A DNA stretch of 36,364 nucleotides from DASWNP01 sp035537095. Lineage in GTDB: Bacteria; Acidobacteriota; Blastocatellia; Pyrinomonadales; Pyrinomonadaceae. Made by a program: the position numbers and the translations under genes. Shown here one piece after another: positions 31,487-36,364 of this stretch (its first letter is position 1; each line of letters begins with the position of its first letter). The notes under the pieces are model-generated. The model saw nothing but the letters and a program-made list of their open reading frames with translations, was not told the origin of the DNA and searched no databases. The stretch lies in assembly GCA_035537095.1 (NCBI GenBank), contig DATLMV010000052.1:1-36364 (forward strand), read 5' to 3'.

Positions 31487-32443
31487 ATGTCTCGTCGCAA
31501 GTCAAAAGCGGAAGCAGTAGCAGCGGGAGAGCGCACGGTCGCCGAGTCGTTCCGTGAGTACGGGCGCGGGGTGGCGGGCGGGCTGATGTTCAGTCTGCCG
31601 CTGCTCTACACGATGGAGGTCTGGTGGGCGGGCTTCAGCGCGCACCCCTTGCGGCTGCTCGCGTATCTGCTGGCGACGTTCGTGCTGCTGCTCGGTTACA
31701 ACCGCTACGCGGGCCTGCGGCGCGACGCGACGATGACGGAGGTGGCGATTGATTCCGTCGAGGAGTTGGGGCTCGGCCTCATCCTCTCGGCGTTGTTTCT
31801 CGCTCTGTTGGGACGCATCACTCTGGAGATGCCCGCGAGCGAAATCGTCGGGCGCGTCGTTATCGAAGCGATGACGATAGCGGTCGGCGTCTCGGTCGGG
31901 ACGGCGCAACTCGGCGGCGGCGACGAAGGCGACGAAGGCTTCGCGGGCGACGCGGGCGGGCGGGGCGGCGAAAATGTTGCGCGGAAAAAAACGCGCGGCA
32001 AAGATAAAGCGGGCGGGCAGGGAAGCACGCGGGGCGACGGGCAGAAGGAGATACACTTCGGCGGGCAGATGACGCTCGCGGTGTGCGGGGCTTTCCTGTT
32101 TGCCGCCAACGTCGCGCCGACCGAGGAGATCGTCTTGATGGCGGTCGAGTGTACGTGGTTGAGACTTCTGGGGCTGGCCGTGGTATCGCTCGTCATCGGT
32201 TCGTTTATCCTCTACTACAGCGGGTTCAAGGGCGCGCAGGAGTTGGTGCAAGCAGACGGATTCGGCGCGGCGCTGCTCGGAACCGTCATCACTTATGCCG
32301 TCGCGCTCGTCGTCTCGGCTGCGGTTCTCTGGTTCTTCGGTCGCTTCGAAGGAGTGACGCTCTACACCTCGCTGGCGCAGACCGTCGTGCTCGGCGTGGC
32401 CGCGACGCTCGGCGCATCCGCCGGAAGGCTCTTGTTGCAATGA
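31487..32443 (+). CDS. TIGR02587-family integral membrane protein
   Basis: The 318-residue protein has about eight transmembrane helices: GVAGGLMFSLPLLYTMEVWW, LLAYLLATFVLLLGYNRYAG, then pairs at about 95-150 and four more after residue 190. The MEVWW-GF and APTEEIVLMA motifs fit the TIGR02587 group (related to DUF2391), always paired with TIGR02588 as here: the downstream start overlaps this stop by 4 bp (ATGA). Function unknown. A charged, glycine-rich loop of about 45 residues (about 146-190) is inserted in the middle and looks lineage specific. Both genes are likely translated from one message whose promoter lies in the 246-bp gap with the acyltransferase gene. Confidence 0.75.
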   Translation: MSRRKSKAEAVAAGERTVAESFREYGRGVAGGLMFSLPLLYTMEVWWAGFSAHPLRLLAYLLATFVLLLGYNRYAGLRRDATMTEVAIDSVEELGLGLILSALFLALLGRITLEMPASEIVGRVVIEAMTIAVGVSVGTAQLGGGDEGDEGFAGDAGGRGGENVARKKTRGKDKAGGQGSTRGDGQKEIHFGGQMTLAVCGAFLFAANVAPTEEIVLMAVECTWLRLLGLAVVSLVIGSFILYYSGFKGAQELVQADGFGAALLGTVITYAVALVVSAAVLWFFGRFEGVTLYTSLAQTVVLGVAATLGASAGRLLLQ

Positions 32444-32820
32444 GCATAAAGAAAAACTGGTTGGAGTGGGCGGTCTTCGCCGTCAGTCTCGTGCTGGTCG
32501 CGTGCGCTCTCGCCTATCTCGCCTACGCGGGCGCGACGATGGGGAACGAGCCGCCGAGCATCGAGGTGCGTCTCGGCACGCCCGAACGACGCGCGCACAA
32601 TTTCATCGTTCCCGTCACCGCGTTTAATCACGGCGACGTGACCGCCGAGGGCATCACTATCGAGGTTGTTTTGGAGAGCGGCGGCGCGGAGCAGGATCGC
32701 GGCGAACTCACCATCGCCTTTCTGCCCCGCCGCGCCAAACGCGAAGGATGGGTCGCCTTCCAACAAGACCCGACCGCCGCCCAACTGAAAGCGCGCGTGC
32801 TCGGATACGAAAAACCTTGA
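32440..32820 (+). CDS. TIGR02588-family membrane-anchored protein
   Basis: The 126-residue protein has an N-terminal anchor (WLEWAVFAVSLVLVACALAY, then LAYAGATMG). The outer beta-sandwich-like domain begins PSIEVRLGTPERRAHNFIVP, continues with VTAFNHGDVTAEGITIEVVL and ends in GWVAFQQDPTAAQLKARVLG. It is the standard partner of TIGR02587 proteins and is coupled to that gene by a 4-bp overlap. It probably sits with the multi-spanning partner in the inner membrane with its domain in the periplasm. No function is established for the pair. Confidence 0.75.
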   Translation: MSIKKNWLEWAVFAVSLVLVACALAYLAYAGATMGNEPPSIEVRLGTPERRAHNFIVPVTAFNHGDVTAEGITIEVVLESGGAEQDRGELTIAFLPRRAKREGWVAFQQDPTAAQLKARVLGYEKP

Positions 32821-32957
32821 GCGTGAGAACGGCGACGTAGGGATAACAGTCGCGACGGAAGACAACGCACCGGAATAAATGCCGGGGCGGAAGACAACAC
32901 ATCCGCCCGTGCGTCCGCGTGCGATTGCGAATCGTGACGGCGCGCTCGCGGTCGAAG

Positions 32958-33167
32958 TCAATCGGCGTCGTTGGCCGGAAGGTTCTCGGACGGATGCGGC
33001 GTGTCCGCGACTTTGACTTGCGTGTCCGCGCCGACGGGCCGCGTGTCGGTCGGGCCGTGTATCGCCACGGCGGCGGTCGTCTCTCCGGCCCGCTCCACGT
33101 CGCCGGGGCCTTCGAGCGTCGCGTCGTCTGGCGCGGCGTCGTCGGTGTTCTGCTCCGGCTCTGTCAT
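32958..33167 (-). CDS. Small acidic disordered protein
   Basis: The ATG at 33167 follows AAAGGAG at good spacing and gives 69 residues, MTEPEQNTDDAAPDDATLEG onwards. It is rich in Asp, Glu, Ala, Thr and Pro, without Cys or hydrophobic segments, and so probably unfolded. Forty bases separate it from the Fe-trafficking gene upstream on the same strand. No family is recognised. It could be a real stress-related mini-protein; composition alone is weak evidence, and the ribosome site is the main support. Confidence 0.5.
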   Translation of the reverse strand: MTEPEQNTDDAAPDDATLEGPGDVERAGETTAAVAIHGPTDTRPVGADTQVKVADTPHPSENLPANDAD

Positions 33168-33207
33168 CCGCGCTGCTCCTTTGGAAACCGGATGCTCCGG
33201 TGACGTT

Positions 33208-33489
33208 TCACCACTTGATGTTGCCTTCCTGCGACGTGTCAATGTTGACCATGTTTCCGGCGTTGAAGAAGAAGGCTTTCATGTTGTCGAAGAGGAAATC
33301 GTGTGTCTCCGGCTTCGACAGGTCGAGGCCGTAATGGTTGATGAGCATCTGCTGTTTTTGCAGCCACTCCGACCAGCACGGCTGGCAAACTTCCGCGCCC
33401 ACGCGCTGCCCCAACTCCGTCGGCACGGGCGCAAACCCGAGCGCCGGACGCTTCTGCCCGCAACGCTTGCATTTGATCTCTTCAGCCAT
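33208..33489 (-). CDS. Fe(2+)-trafficking (YggX-like) protein with four cysteines
   Basis: The 93-residue protein follows CAGGAGGG. The stretch ELGQRVGAEVCQPCWSEWLQ, then KQQMLINHYGLDLSKPETHD and FLFDNMKAFFF, matches the YggX iron-trafficking family in order and spacing; compare E. coli YggX ELGKRIYNEISKEAWAQWQ and KQTMLINE. YggX proteins protect iron-sulfur enzymes from oxidative damage. This one differs by two Cys pairs, CKRC (Cys7, Cys10) and CQPC (Cys35, Cys38), where YggX has one Cys, making a likely metal-binding ribbon. A peroxiredoxin gene follows on the same strand 82 bp before it in coordinate order of transcription, which fits an oxidative-stress context. Confidence 0.75.
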   Translation of the reverse strand: MAEEIKCKRCGQKRPALGFAPVPTELGQRVGAEVCQPCWSEWLQKQQMLINHYGLDLSKPETHDFLFDNMKAFFFNAGNMVNIDTSQEGNIKW

Positions 33490-33505
33490 AGAACCCTCCT
33501 GAAAT

Positions 33506-33587
33506 GATGAACGATGAGTGCAGAGTGACGAATGAAAGGCAAAGGCTTATTTCTTTACCTTCATCATTCATCACTCTGCACTCTGCC
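33506..33587. repeat. Intergenic short-word hairpin, site E
   Basis: Arms at about 33506-33539 and 33558-33587 are imperfect inverted copies sharing GAGTGCAGAGTGA, GAATGA and AGG, with an 18-nt loop. The right arm includes the stop codon and last codons (CAG AGT GCA GAG TGA) of the peroxiredoxin gene. The left arm ends close to the ribosome site of the Fe-trafficking gene. Confidence 0.8.
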
Positions 33588-34059
33588 TTGCTCTGTTGAT
33601 GGCAGCGATAATCTCGTCGTCCTTCGGGCGAAAGAGCGAGAGCGGCTGCACCTTGTGATGGCGGATGATGCCGTCGGCATCTACGACGACGACGGCGCGC
33701 GCCGCCCGGTTCGGCAGCCAAGACTTCGCCGCGTATGCGCGACTGACCGCGCCGTCCGCATCCGAGAGCAGGCGCAGGGGCAGGTTGTGATGCTCGCTGA
33801 AACTCGCGTGCTTCTCGACGGTGTCGGTCGAGATGCCGACCACCTCCGCGCCCGTCGCCGCGTAATCCTCCCAACGGTCGCGCACCGAACACATCTGCCG
33901 CGTGCACACGGGCGTCTCGTCGCCCGGATAAAAGAGCAGCACGACCACTCGCCCGCGCCTGTCCGAGAGACGCCACTCCGCGCCCGCGCCGTCGCGCAGG
34001 TTGAAATCCGGCGCGGGTGCGCCGACTCGTACGCCGTTCGTCTGTGTCGCTTCGTTCAA
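33571..34059 (-). CDS. Peroxiredoxin, BCP/PrxQ type
   Basis: The 162-residue thioredoxin-fold peroxidase reduces hydrogen peroxide and organic hydroperoxides in the cytoplasm. The active site FYPGDETPVCTRQMC has the P-x-x-x-T/S-x-x-C order with Thr49, peroxidatic Cys52 and resolving Cys57; the five-residue Cys spacing defines the BCP/PrxQ (atypical two-Cys) class. Other family blocks are APAPDFNLRDGAG at the start and AEVVGISTDTVEKHASFSEH in the middle. No signal peptide. Its last four codons and stop lie inside repeat site E. It probably belongs with the neighbouring Fe-trafficking gene in defence against oxidants. Confidence 0.9.
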   Translation of the reverse strand: MNEATQTNGVRVGAPAPDFNLRDGAGAEWRLSDRRGRVVVLLFYPGDETPVCTRQMCSVRDRWEDYAATGAEVVGISTDTVEKHASFSEHHNLPLRLLSDADGAVSRAYAAKSWLPNRAARAVVVVDADGIIRHHKVQPLSLFRPKDDEIIAAINRARQSAE

Positions 34060-34100
34060 ATGGATGCTCCGAAATTTAGTTTGCAGATTACCGTCATCAA

Positions 34101-35126
34101 CTACTGGTTATCCTGAAAATCCCTGATGTCTTTGAAAGGCGTCTCGCGGTCGGCGAAGTTGGGGCGGTAGTAGTGGGCCGCGCCGTCGAACTCCTGCATC
34201 CAGCCTTCGTCCATACACATCTCTTCGAGCGCGGCGAGGGCTTGCAGCCACTCCGTCTCGTTGATGCGGCGCGAGAGCATCCGGTAACGCTCGTCGGTCG
34301 CGGCGACGTTCGTCGGGTAGTACTGCGCCATCAGCGAGATGGTGACGCGCGGGCTTAAGGTTTCGGCTATCCATTGGAGCGACTCGCGCACGCCCGCCGC
34401 ATCGTTCGGCAGCACGAGCAGACGCACGACCAGCCCGCGTTTGAGCAGCCCGTCCTCTTCGCCGAACTGAAGCCGACTGCCCATCTGCCTGTACATCTCG
34501 CGCAGGGCGCGGCGCGCGTGCTCCGCGTAGTTTTTGACTTTGGAATACGTATAGCCCGCGTCGCTCCCGGCATACTTGAGGTCGGGCAGGTACACGTCAA
34601 CGATACCTTCAAGCAGGCGCAGGACTTCAACCGAGTCGTACGCGTTCGTGTTGTAGACGACGGGCAGCCGCAAGCCCCGCTCGCACGCGACGAGGACGGC
34701 GCGGGCCAACTGCGGCGCGAAGTGTGTGGGCGAAACGAAGTTGACGTTATGACACCCGCGCGCCTGTAGCTCAAGCATCATCTCGGCGAGCCGTTCGTGC
34801 GTGACTTCGTTCTTGATCTCGTCTTTGTGTCGCTGCGAGATTTGGAAGTTCTGGCAATAGACGCACCGGAGGTTGCAGTTGCCGAAGAAGATGTTGCCCG
34901 CGCCGTGCGTGCCGGTGATGGCGGGTTCTTCGCCGAAGTGCGCGGTATAAGACGAGACGATGGGGAGGCGGCCCGAATAGCAGGCGGCGATCTCACCCGC
35001 CAGACGGTTGTTCAGGCAATCGCGCGGGCAGACCGTGCAACGCTCAAGCAGGCGCTCCAAAGCCTCGACGCGCGACGCGAGTTCGCCCGTCCGGTACAAC
35101 TCAAGATATGAAGGCTCGTCAATCAT
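34101..35126 (-). CDS. PflA/AmrS-like radical SAM protein
   Basis: The 341-residue protein has the radical SAM cluster motif CNLRCVYC (Cys84, Cys88, Cys91) after GNIFFGN, and glycine- and asparagine-rich SAM-binding strands (HNVNFVSPTHF, PVVYNTNAYDS, VDVYLPDLKYA). An N-terminal Cys block CTVCPRDC with Cys49 is typical of the subfamily related to pyruvate-formate-lyase activators and AmrS. It could activate a glycyl-radical enzyme or modify a protein; none is encoded nearby. I start at the ATG at 35126; a TTG two codons earlier is also possible. The DUF2721 gene ends six bases before this ATG, so the two are likely co-transcribed. Confidence 0.85.
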   Translation of the reverse strand: MIDEPSYLELYRTGELASRVEALERLLERCTVCPRDCLNNRLAGEIAACYSGRLPIVSSYTAHFGEEPAITGTHGAGNIFFGNCNLRCVYCQNFQISQRHKDEIKNEVTHERLAEMMLELQARGCHNVNFVSPTHFAPQLARAVLVACERGLRLPVVYNTNAYDSVEVLRLLEGIVDVYLPDLKYAGSDAGYTYSKVKNYAEHARRALREMYRQMGSRLQFGEEDGLLKRGLVVRLLVLPNDAAGVRESLQWIAETLSPRVTISLMAQYYPTNVAATDERYRMLSRRINETEWLQALAALEEMCMDEGWMQEFDGAAHYYRPNFADRETPFKDIRDFQDNQ

Positions 35127-35132
35127 CGTCAA

Positions 35133-35687
35133 TCATATGTGACGCCGGAGCGTGAGACGGTTATGGTGCGGGCTTTTTTCCTGCACGAGATGCGGGGGCG
35201 CGAGCGACTGGCCGAGTCGCCAGATAAAGTCCATCTCGGACGTGATGGTCGAGAGCGCGAGCCGCGCCTCGAAGATCAGGAGCACGCAGCCGTAGGCGAG
35301 CGCGAGCACGCCGATGAGCGCGAGGACGATGGGCAGCCAAGCGTAACGCGTGCCCGCCAGCGCGGCGACGATGCCGATGGCAACCGTCGTGAAGACGAAG
35401 ATGCCGAGCGACATGTAGAAGACGGTCATGCAGCGTTGAAGAAGACGCGCGCGCGAAGTCAGCTTGTCGAGTTGATCAAAGATGACCGCGCGTTTGTCTT
35501 CCATCATGTTGTCCGGTTCCTTGTTCGCGGCCAACTCCTCGAAGCGGTCGGAGAGCGAGCGCACGCGGTCAACGACCCTGCCGAGCCGCGTCGAAGTCGA
35601 GAGAATCAGCGTTCCGCAGGCCGAAATCAGCACGGTAGGCGTAATCATCGCCGTCAGAACGGCCAACGCTGTCGAGAGTGCATCCAT
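35133..35687 (-). CDS. DUF2721 membrane protein
   Basis: From the ATG at 35687 the protein has 184 residues. It opens with a helix (STALAVLTAMITPTVLISAC), followed by a conserved amphipathic stretch (STSTRLGRVVDRVRSLSDRF) and a charged region rich in Asp/Glu/Lys (about 50-75). Two further membrane helices follow (about 85-108 and 115-138), with LTSRARLLQRCMTVFYMSLG between. This is the DUF2721 layout: three helices with the NRL/TRLGRVVDR motif. Function is unknown. An upstream in-frame start would add 18 charged residues before the helix; I prefer the shorter form. The radical SAM gene follows six bases after its stop. Confidence 0.8.
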   Translation of the reverse strand: MDALSTALAVLTAMITPTVLISACGTLILSTSTRLGRVVDRVRSLSDRFEELAANKEPDNMMEDKRAVIFDQLDKLTSRARLLQRCMTVFYMSLGIFVFTTVAIGIVAALAGTRYAWLPIVLALIGVLALAYGCVLLIFEARLALSTITSEMDFIWRLGQSLAPPHLVQEKSPHHNRLTLRRHI

Positions 35688-35894
35688 CTTTTTTGTGCGC
35701 GTGTCCGAGCTATTTATACGGCACATGGGATGCGCTCGCAACCGTCGCCCGTCGCGTCGCGTTGAAGTTTCGCCGCGCGCGTAAAAAAATCTCTGACGCC
35801 GGTTGAAAGTGTGATTCGCGTCGGCGGAAGTTATGTTATTCTCCGCCGCAAAGCAGCCACGCTTTTTGCAGCACGAAATCGAGACCTGAAACCA

Positions 35895-35910
35895 CCTCGC
35901 GTGTGCGAGG
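35895..35910 (+). promoter_or_regulatory. Leader hairpin before the Gly-rich gene
   Basis: CCTCGC-GTGT-GCGAGG is a perfect 6-bp stem with a tetraloop, followed by CTTTTG, located 33 bp before the start codon and upstream of its ribosome site. It could be a weak attenuator or an mRNA-stabilising 5' hairpin. Confidence 0.35.
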
Positions 35911-35943
35911 CTTTTGCACTCTCACAAGAAGGAGAACAAGGAG

Positions 35944-36364
35944 ATGTCTGAGCGAGACGACAGGGACGAGTTGAAGGGAAGTGCTGGCGCAAACGCGGGC
36001 GCGGACGCGCCGACGGCGGCGACGACCGGCGCGGGCGCAAGCGGCGGCGATGAACGCAACGACGCCACCGCGTCCGGCGGCGACACGGGCGGTCACGGCG
36101 GCGTCGCCATCGGGCGCAACACCGGCATGGGCGCAGGCATGACCGAAGGCGGCAGCCCCTCTTCCGCCGCAAGTGAATCAGACGCCAGCGCGAGCGACGA
36201 CACGACCGCCAGCGGAAGCATGACCGCCAGCGGCGGCGACGCAAGCACGGGCGGCGGCACAGGCGCGGGCAGCGGTGCAGGCGCGGGCGTCGGCACGGGT
36301 GCGGGCGGCTCGACGGGCGGCGCAACGAGCGGCAGCGCGACGAGCGGTGCGTCGAGTGGCAGCG
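35944..36364 (+). CDS. Gly/Ala/Ser/Thr-rich low-complexity protein (partial, runs off the end)
   Basis: The ATG at 35944 follows an excellent AGAAGGAGAACAAGGAG. At least 140 codons are open to the window edge with no stop. After a charged start (MSERDDRDELKGSAG) the sequence consists of Gly, Ala, Ser, Thr and Asp in repeats such as TASGGD, GTGAGSGAG and GGSTGGATSGSATSG. It has no signal peptide in the visible part, and no Cys or aromatic residues. The composition suggests an unstructured linker or surface protein whose folded part lies beyond the window; family unknown. The opposite-strand frames are shadows of this composition. Confidence 0.7.
   Translation, partial: MSERDDRDELKGSAGANAGADAPTAATTGAGASGGDERNDATASGGDTGGHGGVAIGRNTGMGAGMTEGGSPSSAASESDASASDDTTASGSMTASGGDASTGGGTGAGSGAGAGVGTGAGGSTGGATSGSATSGASSGS

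Overview
The window reads as chromosome of a high-GC, Gram-negative-type bacterium. The gene mix is typical of Acidobacteriota, most likely the class Blastocatellia: a VWFA-related secreted protein, a Ser/Thr kinase fused to TolB-like and TPR parts, runs of secreted imidazolonepropionase-type amidohydrolases, and many zinc-ribbon-plus-membrane proteins. That assignment is inferred from gene families; no rRNA is present.

Layout. 1-2414: psuG (pseudouridine catabolism), an exported adhesin-like repeat protein and a small membrane coiled-coil protein. 2640-7395: a lower-GC accessory island. It is bounded on the right by an intact tRNA-Arg(ACG) whose 3' end faces the island, and on the left by a decayed, same-orientation copy of a tRNA 3' half. 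Inside are six unrelated small genes, most separated by sites with integron attC architecture (RYYYAAC ... GTTRRRY ends, imperfectly complementary arms). No integrase gene is present, so I read it as an integrase-less cassette array (CALIN-type). 7492-14507: a VWA protein, a Cys-cluster orphan, a degenerate PilZ protein, then three minus-strand envelope genes (actin-like ATPase, membrane-anchored N-acetylmuramoyl-alanine amidase, zinc-ribbon/SPOR protein). 15259-18128: a cyclic-di-GMP module (membrane PAS-GGDEF-EAL protein plus a PilZ receptor). 18373-23942: a zinc-ribbon membrane protein, a Ser/Thr kinase-TPR receptor, a zinc-ribbon response regulator and an exported glycine-zipper protein. 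24074-28826: three amidohydrolase-fold proteins, only one of which keeps the metal ligands. 28827-36364: a BON lipoprotein, an acyltransferase, a TIGR02587/TIGR02588 pair, an acidic mini-protein, a four-cysteine Fe-trafficking relative, a BCP/PrxQ peroxiredoxin, a PflA-like radical SAM protein, a DUF2721 membrane protein and the start of a Gly/Ala/Ser-rich protein that runs off the end.

Two observations stand out. One is the tRNA-anchored cassette island. The other is a set of five intergenic hairpins (about 6-90, 10356-10462, 23946-24069, 26960-27083, 33506-33587). Each is built from its own short repeated word. In three of them an arm runs through the stop codon of the neighbouring gene, as though the repeat had been seeded by that gene's 3' end.

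Starts were chosen by eye from Shine-Dalgarno sites, signal peptides and overlaps. Family names come from motifs I recognise, not from database searches.
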